A DNA stretch of 64,000 bases, taken from the NCBI RefSeq assembly GCF_001425685.1, contig NZ_LMCY01000043.1:15243-79242 (forward strand), in the 5' to 3' direction. This document shows, piece by piece, positions 9,501-18,472 of this stretch. This DNA comes from Massilia sp. Root335 (GTDB lineage Bacteria; Pseudomonadota; Gammaproteobacteria; Burkholderiales; Burkholderiaceae_D). Within the stretch, counting starts at the first letter, position 1. The number at the start of each line of letters is the position of its first letter. The notes under the pieces are model-generated. The model did not search any database. It was given only the letters and a program-made list of their open reading frames with translations, and was not told the origin of the DNA. Both the position numbers and the translations under genes were made by a program.

Positions 9501-10769
9501 CACAGCGTGGGCTTCGGCGTGCGCCTCGATCCGGACCTGCCGCGCTTCGTCGTGGGCGACCCCACGCGGCTGCGCCAGGTCCTCGTGAACCTCGTCGGCA
9601 ACGCCTTCAAGTTCACCGAGAGCGGGTCCGTCACCGTGCGCGTCGAACGGCGGCCCGAGGACCAGTACGACCGGGCCGGCCGCAACATGATCCGCTTCTC
9701 GGTGGAAGACACGGGCATCGGCATCGCGCCGGACGCCTTGCCGCGCCTGTTCCAGAAATTCGAGCAGGCCGACGCGACGACCACGCGGCGCTACGGCGGC
9801 ACGGGCCTGGGCCTGGCGATCTGCCGCCAGCTCGTCGAGCTGATGGGCGGCACGATCGGCGTGGCCAGCACGCCGGGCGTCGGTTCCACGTTCAGCTTCG
9901 TGCTGCCGCTGGCGGACGGCGTGCAGCCCCCGGTGGTCGACGACCGGCCGCGCGCGCCGCACACGCACCGCCTGCGCGTGCTGTGCGCGGAAGACTACCC
10001 GACCAACCAGATCATCGTGCGCATGATGCTCGAAGAACTGGGGCACCAGGTCGACGTCGTCGAGAACGGCGCGCTGGCCGTGGCGGCGTGCGCGCGCACG
10101 CGCTTCGACCTGATCCTGATGGACGGCCGCATGCCCGAGATGGACGGCGCCTCGGCCACGCGCCTGATCCGCGCCGGCGGCCCGCTGGAGGCGCCCGTGC
10201 TCGACCAGCACCTGATGATCGTCGCGCTCACGGCCAACGTCAGCGAGGAAGACCGCTCGCGCTACCTGGCCTGCGGCATGGATGCCTTCATCACCAAGCC
10301 GATCGACGACGCCCAGCTGCACTTCCACCTGACGCGCGCCATCGAGCGCCAGCTGCAGCGCGGCATCGTGCTTCCGCCGATGCCGGAGCCGGCCGCGCGC
10401 GCGCCGTCGACCGCGGAGCTGGACGCGATGTTCGACGTCGCGAGCGACCCGCTGCTCCCGGCCGTGGCGGCGCACAACGCGGGCCGCCGCACGGGCGACC
10501 TGAAGGAGCGCCTGCGCGGCGCCTTCCTCGCCGACCTGCCGCGCCGCCGCGCCGAACTGGACCTCGCGCTGGCGCAGGGCGACCACGATACGGCCGGGCG
10601 CGTCCTGCACGGCCTCAAGGGCAGCGCCGGCTACCTCGGCGAGGCGTCGCTGCGCGCGCTGTGCGCCGAACTCGAAGGGCTGGCCGACGCGGGCCAGCTG
10701 GACGCCGTGCGCGCCGGCCTGCCGCGCCTGCTGGACCTGCTCGCCCGCTTCGAAGCCGAACCGGCCTGA
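6516..10769 (+). CDS. hybrid sensor histidine kinase with two-component propeller, REC and HPt domains
   Basis: Very large inner-membrane sensor of 1417 residues. A signal peptide (residues 1-29) leads into a periplasmic region of repeated WxGT/GLxRYD-type two-component regulator propeller blades (about 30-715), then a Y_Y_Y domain (about 720-795), a transmembrane helix (about 803-822) and a coiled coil. The cytoplasmic part has a HisKA domain with His911 in SHEMRTPL, an HATPase domain with the N box NLVGNAFKF near 1025 and GTGLGLAI, a receiver with Asp1203 (LILMDGRMPEMDG), and a C-terminal HPt with His1365 (LHGLKGSAGYLG). It can therefore run a whole phosphorelay. There is no DNA-binding domain, unlike many propeller hybrids. 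It overlaps the patatin gene by four bases and is followed by a single-receiver protein that may accept its phosphate. The ligand is unknown. Confidence 0.93.
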   Translation: MRRWHSAPKALKALLALAWMFLWLGCAQAAPTPTLRFEHLSVDDGLAQESVLSIVQDPDGFMWFGTQSGLSRYDGYRFTNFRNVVGDPKTLANNWVRVLYVDRKGRLWIGTDGGLDRYEPATGAFSHFLPDEPAKRGNGNRHIRAILDDGKDGLWLATADGLQHFDIASGRFDTWHHVPGVPDSLASDKLTALARARDGHLWIGTAAGLDSLDPERMHFRHHPSPRGGKYDFVQALMVDAGQGLWVGSMGGLERLPVGQKGEVRTFGLEDGMPSGEISVLYEDAERQVWVGSHDRGLYRWLPAQGKFERHPHRITDSYSLGDNQVTALYGDRVGTFWVGTWYGGVSRADMGSGGFARIVRGDDTPLALEDNKVRGIVGDGGGKLWLATNGGLHLFDPATGADQAWRLAPVEAGISGDAMATSVALGRDGAVWLGTRNGLARFDPATGKLTRRTLSADDVDANYVRNVHVTRDGTVWAASRGGLHRIAPDGKQTTYQHDPAVGASLADNIVRPMLEDRHGRFWVGTFDGLDLLDRATGKFRHFRHDPDDPTSLSHDEVHYLLEDRRGDLWVGTAVGLNRMVIGPDGTPRFQRYTVRDGMADDVVAAMQEDLDGFIWVSSSSGLHRLDPASGAWRNYNATDGTIEGAYFDASALRVADGTLYFGGNNGITAFNPRALHDNLIAPRAVITGLQIFGQPWQDVRPGMLPGPIERLSGITLTPQDSVFSLEFSALHFAAPGRNRFAYRLVGFDQDWIGVDASKRFATYTNLDPGRYTFQVRAANKDGIWSDAAATLEVTVLPPYWKTWWFRTLCALVVIGCCYGAYRIRVDVLRRQKAMLEQQVSARTERIEQQNRLLERQTEELREQERQVRRRTNELALANDALQENEERLYQAKQRAEDATRQKSEFLANMSHEMRTPLAGVIGMLGFALRDTVLKESTREQILRGQANAQSLLAIINDLLDFSKIEAGKLTIENIDFVLDENIGHVVTLFEEQAGAHSVGFGVRLDPDLPRFVVGDPTRLRQVLVNLVGNAFKFTESGSVTVRVERRPEDQYDRAGRNMIRFSVEDTGIGIAPDALPRLFQKFEQADATTTRRYGGTGLGLAICRQLVELMGGTIGVASTPGVGSTFSFVLPLADGVQPPVVDDRPRAPHTHRLRVLCAEDYPTNQIIVRMMLEELGHQVDVVENGALAVAACARTRFDLILMDGRMPEMDGASATRLIRAGGPLEAPVLDQHLMIVALTANVSEEDRSRYLACGMDAFITKPIDDAQLHFHLTRAIERQLQRGIVLPPMPEPAARAPSTAELDAMFDVASDPLLPAVAAHNAGRRTGDLKERLRGAFLADLPRRRAELDLALAQGDHDTAGRVLHGLKGSAGYLGEASLRALCAELEGLADAGQLDAVRAGLPRLLDLLARFEAEPA

Positions 10770-10792
10770 ATCGTGCGCACCCCGGATGTCTG

Positions 10793-10798
10793 TATAAT
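10793..10798 (+). promoter_or_regulatory. -10 element before the response regulator
   Basis: A perfect TATAAT lies 34 bases upstream of the response-regulator ATG, just after the kinase stop codon. No good -35 hexamer is seen 16-18 bases upstream. It suggests that the regulator can be transcribed separately from the kinase. Confidence 0.4.
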
Positions 10799-10831
10799 TT
10801 CCATTTAACAATTGCGACACATGGGGCAGGG

Positions 10832-11527
10832 ATGAAGGTTTTGTTAGTCGACGATGACGTCGTGTCGCGCATGATGCTGATGCACATGATCGACGGCGCG
10901 GCCAGCGGCGTATTCGATGTGCTGGAAGCGGAGGACGGCGAGGACGCCTGGAAACAGCTGGACGGCGGCCTGGACCCGACGATCGTCTTCTGCGACCTGC
11001 GCATGCCGCGCCTGTCCGGCATGGAATTGCTGGCCCGCGCCAAGGCCGATGCGCGCTTTGCCGGCCTGCCGTTCGTCCTCGTCTCGGCCGCCGCCGACGG
11101 CGCGACGATGGAGCAGGCGCTCTCGCTGGGCGCGGCCGGCTACATCGTCAAGCCGTTCGACAGCGCGCGCGTCGCCCTCCACCTGACCCCGTTGATGCGC
11201 GCGGCGGACGAGCAGCCCGCGGCCACGCTGCGTCGCCTCGGCATCGACGCCACGCGCCTGCTGCTGTACCTCGGCGGCCTGCAGCGCCAGCTGGTCAGCG
11301 CCGGCACGGACCTGGCCGCGATGCTGGCCGCCAGCCAGGTGGATGCCGCGCGCGCCCATCTCGCGCGCCTGTGCGAAGGGTGCCGCACGCTCGGCCTGCA
11401 CGGCGCCGCGGCGGGCTTCGACGCCCTGCGCGCCGCCCCGGACGACGCCGGCCTCGCGCGCGAACTGGAAGCCGCGCACCGGGCCGTGTTGCGCCAGACG
11501 GATGCCACCCGGCACCTCGCCATGTGA
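10832..11527 (+). CDS. response regulator with receiver domain and non-DNA-binding C-terminal domain
   Basis: 231-residue protein with an N-terminal CheY-like receiver: acidic pair in LLVDDD, phosphoacceptor Asp55 in FCDLRMP, Ser in LVSAAA and Lys in VKPF. The C-terminal half (about residues 125-231) is helical and Ala/Leu-rich, with no helix-turn-helix. The stretch HLARLCEGCRTLG resembles the HPt phosphotransfer helix, but the position expected to hold the active histidine appears to be Arg, so it may be a degenerate HPt or dimerisation module. The start is the ATG at 10832 with a GGGGCAGGG purine run before it. Its place 62 bases after the propeller hybrid kinase suggests they form one phosphorelay. 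Confidence 0.82.
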   Translation: MKVLLVDDDVVSRMMLMHMIDGAASGVFDVLEAEDGEDAWKQLDGGLDPTIVFCDLRMPRLSGMELLARAKADARFAGLPFVLVSAAADGATMEQALSLGAAGYIVKPFDSARVALHLTPLMRAADEQPAATLRRLGIDATRLLLYLGGLQRQLVSAGTDLAAMLAASQVDAARAHLARLCEGCRTLGLHGAAAGFDALRAAPDDAGLARELEAAHRAVLRQTDATRHLAM

Positions 11528-11826
11528 TCGGTTCACCTTTCCTGCAACGTTAAATTCCTGCTGGAAAAGGCGAAAAATTGTCATAAAAATGTTGTAAATC
11601 TACCCTCCACACGGCTGCGGATTCCGGCATACTGATCTTTTGCCGTGGCCGGCATGCACCACTCCCCAGGCAGTACGGCAACTTGTCGGGCGTCCTTTTT
11701 GCCCCGTACGGACCGCGCCAAGCGCGCGCCGTCCGTCATGAGCTTGTCATTAAAATAGTCGACTTTGCACGGCACCACAGAGTGCCGGGAGCACGCCATC
11801 GACTTGGGATTGCATGAGCGAGGATT
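11528..11826. other. intergenic region before the PAS hybrid kinase
   Basis: 299 bases without a convincing gene. The first 80 bases are AT-rich. A small hairpin (CGGCAC/GTGCCG, 11770-11787) lies in the probable leader of the next gene. No clear promoter pair or terminator with a T-run was found. Confidence 0.5.
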
Positions 11827-13944
11827 ATGAAGACCACGGTTTCCCCCAGCCTGACTTTCCTCACCGGCGGCGGCCAGACGGCCGCGCGCATCGCCGCCCA
11901 TGACTGGCGCGCCACGCCGCTCGGGCCCATCGAGGACTGGCCGGCCGCGCTGCGCACCGCACTGGGCCTGGCGCTGAATTCCCGGTTCCCCACGTTCCTG
12001 TGCTGGGGTGCCGACCTGATCAGTTTCCATAACGACGCCTACGCGCCGCTGCTCGGCGACAAGGCCGCGCTCGGCCTGCCGTTCCGCGCGGTCTGGCGCG
12101 AAGCGTGGGACACGGTCGGACCGATCGCCATGAAGGCCTATGCCGGCGAGGCCACCTGGCACGAGGACACGCCGGTGCCGATGGCGCGCCACGGCTGTCC
12201 GGAACAGGCCTGGTTCACGTTCTCGTACAGCCCCGTGCGCGACGACGACGGCACCGTCGGCGGCATCCTGTGCACGGTCGTCGAGACGACGGACAAGGTG
12301 CGCGCCCTCGCGGCGCTGCGCCGGAAAGAAGAGACGCTGCGCCGCCTGAACGAGGCGCTGACGCACCAGGTCGCGTCGCACGCGAGCGACCGCGAACGGC
12401 TGTGGCGCATCTCGCCCGACGTGATGTGCGCGGCGTCGCTGGCGACCGGGCGCTTCCTCACCGTGAACCCGGCGTTCAGCGCGAGCTTCGGCTGGAGCTT
12501 CGACGAGGCGACGTCGCGCCCGTTCATGGACATGGTGTACCCGGAAGACCGCGACGACGTGCTGGAAAAGATGCGCCAGCTGGCCGGCGGCATGCCGCTC
12601 GTCGGCTACGAAGTGCGGCTGCTGCACAAGGACGGTTCGTACCGCTGGGTGTCGTGGACGATCTCCCCGGAGGGCGAGCTGCTGTACGGCGTCGCGCGCG
12701 ACGTCACGGCCGAAAAGCACCAGGCCGACGCGCTGCGCCAGGCCGAGGAAGCGCTGCGCCAGTCGCAGAAGATGGAAGCGGTGGGCCAGCTGACGGGCGG
12801 TCTCGCGCACGATTTCAACAACATGCTGGCGGGCGTGACGGGCCACCTGGAACTGATGAAGCTGCGCCTGCGCATGGGCCAGACGGGCGACCTGACGACG
12901 CGCATCGACGCCGCCCTCGGCGTGACCCAGCGCGCGGCCGCGCTCACGCACCGCCTGCTGGCGTTCTCGCGCCGCCAGGCGCTCGACCCGAAGCCGACCA
13001 GCGTCAACGCGCTCGTGATGTCGATGACGGACCTGATCGAGCGCGCGGCCGGCCCGTCCATCGCCGTGCGCACGCGGCTCGCGGCCGCGCTGTGGACGAC
13101 GCTGTGCGATCCGAACCAGCTCGAATCCGCCTTGCTGAATCTCGCGAACAATGCGCGCGACGCCATGCCGGCAGGGGGCCTGCTCGTCATCGAGACGGAG
13201 AACGTGACCCTGAGCGCGGCCCAGGCGCGCCGCCACGGCGACCTGCGGCCCGGCGAGTACGTGCAGGTGAGCGTGCGCGACAACGGCGCCGGCATGCCGC
13301 CGGACGTGGTGGCGCGCGCGTTCGACCCGTTCTTCACGACCAAGCCGATGGGGCAGGGCACGGGCCTGGGCCTGTCGATGGTGTACGGCTTCGCGCACCA
13401 GTCGGGTGGCAATGTGCGCATCGAATCGCGGCCGGCGCAGGGCACCGAGGTGCGCCTGCTGCTGCCGCGCCACCTCGTGGAGACGCCGCCGGCGGAAGCC
13501 GCGGACGTCGAACCGCCGCTGGAAGCCGGCAGCCGCAAGGGCGTCGTGATGGTCGTCGACGACGAGGCCGACATCCGCGCCGTGATGAGCGAGGTGCTGG
13601 AGCTGCAGGGCTACACGGTGCTCGTCGCCTGCGACGCCCCGCAGGCGCTGCGCCTGCTGAAGGACGCGCGGCCGGACATGCTCGTGACGGACGTCGGCCT
13701 GCCCAACGGCATGAACGGCCGCCAGCTGGCCGACCACGTGCGCGTGCAATGGCCGCAGCTGCCCGTGCTGATGGTGACGGGCTATGCGGAAAGCACGGTC
13801 ATGAAGAACGAAAAACTGCCCGCGCAGATGGAAATCCTGACCAAGCCGTTCGCCATGAACGCGCTCGTGGACAAGGTCGGGAGCATGTTGTCGCAGGGTC
13901 TCGGCGCCGAAGCCGGGGCCGAGACCCGCGCCGAAGCCGCCTGA
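11827..13944 (+). CDS. PAS-domain hybrid sensor histidine kinase/response regulator
   Basis: Hybrid kinase of 705 residues with no signal peptide or membrane segment, so probably cytoplasmic. The N-terminal region (about 1-165, beginning with a WRATPLGPIEDWP-type segment) looks like the PAS-like sensory module of many soluble hybrid kinases. A second PAS/PAC domain follows (about 195-300, including HKDGSYRWVSW). The HisKA domain has His328 in LAHDFNNMLAGV, the class often tied to hybrid kinases. The HATPase domain carries NLANNARDAM, DNGAGM and GTGLGLSMVYGF. The C-terminal receiver (about 575-690) has Asp622 in VTDVGLPNGMNG. The start is the ATG at 11827 after a GCGAGGA site. The signal is unknown. 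Confidence 0.92.
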   Translation: MKTTVSPSLTFLTGGGQTAARIAAHDWRATPLGPIEDWPAALRTALGLALNSRFPTFLCWGADLISFHNDAYAPLLGDKAALGLPFRAVWREAWDTVGPIAMKAYAGEATWHEDTPVPMARHGCPEQAWFTFSYSPVRDDDGTVGGILCTVVETTDKVRALAALRRKEETLRRLNEALTHQVASHASDRERLWRISPDVMCAASLATGRFLTVNPAFSASFGWSFDEATSRPFMDMVYPEDRDDVLEKMRQLAGGMPLVGYEVRLLHKDGSYRWVSWTISPEGELLYGVARDVTAEKHQADALRQAEEALRQSQKMEAVGQLTGGLAHDFNNMLAGVTGHLELMKLRLRMGQTGDLTTRIDAALGVTQRAAALTHRLLAFSRRQALDPKPTSVNALVMSMTDLIERAAGPSIAVRTRLAAALWTTLCDPNQLESALLNLANNARDAMPAGGLLVIETENVTLSAAQARRHGDLRPGEYVQVSVRDNGAGMPPDVVARAFDPFFTTKPMGQGTGLGLSMVYGFAHQSGGNVRIESRPAQGTEVRLLLPRHLVETPPAEAADVEPPLEAGSRKGVVMVVDDEADIRAVMSEVLELQGYTVLVACDAPQALRLLKDARPDMLVTDVGLPNGMNGRQLADHVRVQWPQLPVLMVTGYAESTVMKNEKLPAQMEILTKPFAMNALVDKVGSMLSQGLGAEAGAETRAEAA

Positions 13945-13972
13945 CGGCGACGGCCCCGGCGCGGCGCCCGCG

Positions 13973-16177
13973 TCAGGCGGCGAGGTCGTTCCGCCCGCCG
14001 GCATCGTCCGGCGTGACGAGCTCGCCGAAATGCACGGTCCGCGTGGCGATGTCGTGGTACGCGCCCACGAGCCCCATCTCGCCGCGCGCGACGCGCTCGC
14101 GCAGGAACGCGCTGCCGGCGATGATCTCGTCCAGCGAATTCTCGATGTTGCGGCGCGTGACCTGCTCGAGCAGCGCCTGCCCCGCGGGCGGATGGTGCGC
14201 GCCGCACTGGCAATCCTCGATCGCCTTGCGGATCTTGCCGGTGATCGCGCCGACGCTGTGCGCCCCTTCGTTCTGCAGCGCGAGGCCGATCGCGCCGCAG
14301 CTCGAATGGCCCTTCACGACGATCAGTTTCGCCCCCAGCTTGTGCGCGATCTCCAGGCTGCCGATGATCTCGCGGCTGATCACGTTGCCCGCGATGCGCA
14401 CCGTCAGCAGGTCGCCCAGGCCCGCATCGAAAATGATTTCCGGCGACGTGCGCGAATCGATGCAGTTGACGACGACCGCCATCGGATGCTGTCCGGCCGC
14501 CGTCGCCTCGACCTGGTGCAGATAGTATTTGTTCGTCGTGCGGCCCGCGCGGAAGCGTTCATTGCCGTCGCGCAGCAGTTGCAGGACGTCGGCCGGACGC
14601 AGCTTGTTCTGCGTGTCCTTGTCGAGCGCGGGCACGAACTGGATCGGGTCGTGCAGGCGGTATTCGTCGCGCAGGCCGATGACGTTCAGGCGCACGTTGC
14701 GTTCCGCCGCCACGACGCGGTAGTCGTCGATGATCTCCAGCACGTCGTTGTCGATATAGTCCGTGTTGGCGGCGTCGATCACGACGTGCGCATTTTCCGG
14801 GATATCCCACAGCGCGCTCTTGATCGTCGCCTTGTTCAGGAACGACACCTGGTTCGGCAATTCCATCTTGACGACGTCGCCTATGTGCAGGCGATATTGC
14901 TCCAGCGAAAACGGATTACGGAAATTGCTGCGCATCAGGTAGAACAGGCTGGCCGCGAGACCGATCAGCACGCCCGTCAGCAGGTCCGTGAACACGATGG
15001 CGGCGACGGTGACGGCGAACGGCAGGAATTGCGACCAGCCCTTGCGGTACATGTCGCGGAACAGCGAAACCTTGGCCAGCTTGTAGCCCGTCACGATGAG
15101 GATCGCGGCCAGCGCCGCCAGCGGGATCAGGTTCAGCGCGGGCGCCAGCACGAGCACGCTGGCGAGCAGCAGCACGCCGTGAAAAATGCTCGATGCCTTG
15201 GTCCGGTTGTCGTTCTGGACGTTGACGGAGCTGCGCACGATGACCGACGTGACGGGCAGGCCGCCCAGCAGGCCGGCGCAGATATTGCCGACGCCCTGCG
15301 CGACGAGTTCCCGGTTCGGCGGTGTTTCGCGCTTGTGCGGATCGAGCTTGTCGACCGCTTCCACGTTCAGCAGCGTTTCCAGAGACGCGACGATGGCGAT
15401 CGTGACGCCGACGATCCAGACGTCGTGATTCGTGAAATGGGCGAGGTCGGGGAATCGCAGGTAATTCCCCAGGTTGGCCATATCGAGGGGCGGAATATCG
15501 ACGAGGTGGGCCGGTGCGATGCTCAGCGCCGGAAAGAACCGGTTGAACGCCAGATGCAGCAATACGCTCAGTGCGACGACGAACAGCGGCGCCGGGAGCA
15601 GTTTGACGTTTTTCAGCGGCGTCTTGTCCCAATACACCAGGATCAGCATCGACACGAGTGCGATGATCAGCGCGCCGGGCGTAATGGCGCCGGCCGCGTG
15701 CAGGATGGCCGAAAACGTATTTTCGCCATTGGCCTGGATGAAGGATGTTTCGTCGGCATGATTGCTGTCATAGCCGATCGCATGGGGAATCTGTTTGAGT
15801 ATCAGCAGGATGCCGATCGCCGCCAATAATCCCTTGATGACATTCGAGGGAATGTAATTGGCGATGAAACCCGCGCGGGCGACGCCCAGTATCAGTTGCA
15901 CCACGCCGGCGATCAATATCGATGCGAGCAGGACTTCGAATGCGCCGAGTTTCGCGATCGAGGCCAGGACGACGGCGGCCAGCCCGGCGGCGGGACCGCT
16001 GACGCTCGTGTGGGAACCGCTGGCGGCACCGACGACGATGCCGCCGATAATGCCGGAAATAATCCCGGAAAACAAAGGCGCGCCCGAGGCGAGGGCAATA
16101 CCGAGACACAGGGGCAAGGCGACAAGGAATACTACTATGCCGGCCGGCAAATCGTACTTGAGGGTATTCGTATGCAT
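13973..16177 (-). CDS. SulP-family anion transporter fused to beta-carbonic anhydrase
   Basis: Inner-membrane fusion protein of 734 residues. The first roughly 425 residues are a SulP transporter with many hydrophobic helices and the typical SGPAAGLAAVVLASI and NVEAVDKLDP segments. A STAS-like domain follows (about 440-530, including VVIDAANTDYIDNDVLEII). The C-terminal 180 residues form a beta-class carbonic anhydrase with the zinc and active-site motifs CIDSR and HSSCGAIG. Such fusions are thought to move bicarbonate (or sulfate) and interconvert it with CO2 at the membrane; the substrate is inferred. The gene converges on the PAS kinase and has a long AT-rich leader with several palindromes on its 5' side. 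Confidence 0.92.
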   Translation of the reverse strand: MHTNTLKYDLPAGIVVFLVALPLCLGIALASGAPLFSGIISGIIGGIVVGAASGSHTSVSGPAAGLAAVVLASIAKLGAFEVLLASILIAGVVQLILGVARAGFIANYIPSNVIKGLLAAIGILLILKQIPHAIGYDSNHADETSFIQANGENTFSAILHAAGAITPGALIIALVSMLILVYWDKTPLKNVKLLPAPLFVVALSVLLHLAFNRFFPALSIAPAHLVDIPPLDMANLGNYLRFPDLAHFTNHDVWIVGVTIAIVASLETLLNVEAVDKLDPHKRETPPNRELVAQGVGNICAGLLGGLPVTSVIVRSSVNVQNDNRTKASSIFHGVLLLASVLVLAPALNLIPLAALAAILIVTGYKLAKVSLFRDMYRKGWSQFLPFAVTVAAIVFTDLLTGVLIGLAASLFYLMRSNFRNPFSLEQYRLHIGDVVKMELPNQVSFLNKATIKSALWDIPENAHVVIDAANTDYIDNDVLEIIDDYRVVAAERNVRLNVIGLRDEYRLHDPIQFVPALDKDTQNKLRPADVLQLLRDGNERFRAGRTTNKYYLHQVEATAAGQHPMAVVVNCIDSRTSPEIIFDAGLGDLLTVRIAGNVISREIIGSLEIAHKLGAKLIVVKGHSSCGAIGLALQNEGAHSVGAITGKIRKAIEDCQCGAHHPPAGQALLEQVTRRNIENSLDEIIAGSAFLRERVARGEMGLVGAYHDIATRTVHFGELVTPDDAGGRNDLAA

Positions 16178-16753
16178 GGGAATCTCACGGAAGAACGATG
16201 GTTGTCAGTCAGAATGCGCGGGCTTTTCGCGACCTGGCGAAACAGATTTGCGCATGGCGATATAACGGCTTTGCATCGGCGTTTCGCCGATGAATCCGGA
16301 TTCATGAACGTTTGATCGGGATGAATCAAAACGGTGCAATGCACCGATTTGATGCATTTTCAGGAGGCCGATTGTTAAAGCGACGGCGAAAAAATATAAC
16401 ATGCATTTTGCAAATGCGTCCAGCATGAAAGTCGGGGCGTTACAATTCTTTCGGCCGGAAATATATTTGGATAAAAGCGGTTTTTCCAGGGGTATTTTTA
16501 TTGCTTTATATGATGCGGAATTGGGAATCTGACAAACCGGCCGGCGCGCACCGGTTGACCGGGTCCCCCCTTAGGGTAATCTCATAAATGAATTGCAGGC
16601 AATCAACTAATTATTGCCGTGGTCGTAAATTTTTCTTGACACGATTCCCGCTTTTTCGGCGAGTTTATTAAGGTATGATTTATTTAGTTGCCATCAAGCA
16701 GCGCAGAATATGAATATCCCTTGCAGTCAAATCGAGGCCTCGTGCTGAATACC
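16178..16753. other. AT-rich divergent intergenic region
   Basis: 576 bases between two divergent genes, clearly richer in A+T than its surroundings. The part nearest the transporter gene holds a chain of palindromes (listed separately). Between 16380 and 16700 are A/T tracts, an imperfect GCATTT/AAATGC hairpin near 16402 and a TTGACA at 16636 that lacks a properly spaced -10. No credible ORF was found. Confidence 0.6.
16274..16346. promoter_or_regulatory. cluster of palindromes in the SulP-carbonic anhydrase leader
   Basis: Three perfect inverted repeats lie within 75 bases: CATCGGCG-TTT-CGCCGATG (16274-16292), ATGAATCCGGATTCAT (16290-16305, sharing three bases with the first) and CGGTGCA-A-TGCACCG (16332-16346). 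An imperfect one (CGTTTGAT...ATCAAAACG) lies between the last two. They could be operators or leader RNA structures; none is followed by a T-run on the minus strand that would make it a terminator. Confidence 0.5.
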
Positions 16754-18334
16754 ATGAAAACTCTGAGCTTCAGGCAAAAACTGTGGATTCCCCTGCTGTG
16801 CAGCCTGGCGTGCATCTGCGCTGACTTTGTCTATGGGGCGCTGCAGATGCGCGAGCTGCGCATTGCGGAAAGAAAGAAAGACCTGGTCAATATCGTCGAC
16901 ACCGCGATGTCGGGCATCTCGATGTACGCCGAGAGGGTCAGGGCGAACCAGATGAGCGAAACGCAGGCCCGGAAAGCCGCCATGGAACTGCTGCGCCACC
17001 AGCGGTATGGTGTGGATGGCTATATCTCCATCGTGGACGGCCGAGGCGTTGTGGTCATGAATCCAAGCAAACCCGAGGCGGAGGGCAAGCTGATGTGGGA
17101 TTTCCAGGACAAGAAAGGGAATTATCTTTACCGCGATATCGTCGCAACCGGGAAAAGCGCGTCCGGCGCCGGCTTCATCGAATACTGGTGGGTGCGGCCC
17201 GGCGGCACCGAGCCGTCGGCGAAGTTGTCGCGCACGGCCTCCTACAGGCCATGGGACTGGAATATCGTTACCGGCGTATATACCGACGATATCGATGCCG
17301 CTTTCCGTACATCCCTGCTGCAATCCGGCGCGGTCCTGCTTGCCGTCTGCGTCCTGCTGTCGGCCATCGTCGTCGCGATCAATCGCAGCCTGGAGCGCAC
17401 GATCGGCGGGGATCCGCGCTATGCCGGTGAAATCGCTTCCCGGATCGCGGTCGGCGATCTCTCGGAACATATCGAAACCACCAGCATGCAGGACAGCATC
17501 CTGTCGGGAATGAAGACCATGCAAAGGCAGTTGGCCGCCACCATCGGCAACATCCGCACCAGCGCTGCCGCGATCGCGTCGGCTTCGTCGGAGATCGCGA
17601 GCGGCAACCTGGATCTGTCCGCGCGAACCGAAGCACAAGCCAGCGCCCTGCAGGAAACCGCGGCTGCCATGGAGGAACTCACCCGCTCCGTGGCACTGAA
17701 CGCGCACAACGCCGGCAAGGCGAACGAGCTTGCGCAGCGCGCATCCGCGGTGGCCCAGCAGGGTGGCGACGTGGTCTTGCAGGTGGTGCGGACGATGGAG
17801 AAGATCAAGACATCGGCGGGCCGGATCGTGGACATCATCGCCGTCATCGATGGCATCGCTTTCCAGACCAACATCCTCGCATTGAACGCGGCAGTCGAGG
17901 CCGCGCGGGCCGGCGAACAAGGACGCGGCTTTGCCGTGGTGGCGTCGGAGGTGCGCAGCCTTGCCCGGCACAGCGCCGCGGCGGCAAAGGAGATCAAGGC
18001 CTTGATCAACGATTCGGTCGACGGCATCGACAGGGGCGGCGTTCTGGTTTCCCGCGCCGGGTCGACAATGGACGACGTGGTCGCCAGCGTCGACGAAGTC
18101 ACCCGCATCATCGCTCTCATCGCGGGCGCGTCGGAAGAGCAAAGCACCGGCATCAGGCACATCAACGACGCAGTGTCGTCGATCGACGCGACCACGCAGC
18201 AGAATGCGGCGCTGGTCGAGCAGGCGGCAGCCGCCGCCGGTTCGATGCAGGACGAAGCAAGGCGCCTGGCGGCCCTGGTCACGAGCTTCCGCCTGAGCGC
18301 CCGCGCGCCGCGCCCGGTGGGATTGCCTGCATGA
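16754..18334 (+). CDS. methyl-accepting chemotaxis protein with single Cache-type sensor
   Basis: Chemoreceptor of 526 residues. TM1 is at about 9-30, followed by a periplasmic domain of about 155 residues whose [20 protein letters not shown] and [14 protein letters not shown] segments match single-Cache (sCache_2) sensors. TM2 is at about 190-212. A short HAMP-like stretch precedes the MCP signalling domain (about 270-510), which has the conserved hairpin tip [20 protein letters not shown]. The ATG at 16754 was chosen because the membrane anchor begins right after it; a TTG frame opens at 16688 but adds a non-hydrophobic head. It probably senses a small carboxylate or similar ligand, based only on the family. 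No che genes are nearby. Confidence 0.9.
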   Translation: MKTLSFRQKLWIPLLCSLACICADFVYGALQMRELRIAERKKDLVNIVDTAMSGISMYAERVRANQMSETQARKAAMELLRHQRYGVDGYISIVDGRGVVVMNPSKPEAEGKLMWDFQDKKGNYLYRDIVATGKSASGAGFIEYWWVRPGGTEPSAKLSRTASYRPWDWNIVTGVYTDDIDAAFRTSLLQSGAVLLAVCVLLSAIVVAINRSLERTIGGDPRYAGEIASRIAVGDLSEHIETTSMQDSILSGMKTMQRQLAATIGNIRTSAAAIASASSEIASGNLDLSARTEAQASALQETAAAMEELTRSVALNAHNAGKANELAQRASAVAQQGGDVVLQVVRTMEKIKTSAGRIVDIIAVIDGIAFQTNILALNAAVEAARAGEQGRGFAVVASEVRSLARHSAAAAKEIKALINDSVDGIDRGGVLVSRAGSTMDDVVASVDEVTRIIALIAGASEEQSTGIRHINDAVSSIDATTQQNAALVEQAAAAAGSMQDEARRLAALVTSFRLSARAPRPVGLPA

Positions 18335-18472
18335 ATCGGCGATTCCGGCGGCACAGCCCGGTATCGCCGCCAAACGCCTCAAAGCCGGCTGGGATGTCGG
18401 CTGCCTGGCAAGGCTGCCTGGCCTGCCGTCCTTGATTCTTCACGCGATTGCCTGGTACGGGCGGGACGAATA

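Noticed and set aside
6477-10820. Very long open frame (1447 codons) on the minus strand
   Set aside because: It mirrors the hybrid kinase gene, whose domains are certain. The opposite frame is Arg/Ala/Val-biased without recognisable motifs, as expected from high third-position GC.
16636-16679. TTGACA at 16636 with TATGAT at 16674 as promoter of the chemoreceptor gene
   Set aside because: The distance is 32 bases, far too long for sigma70, and no other -10 lies at the right spacing.
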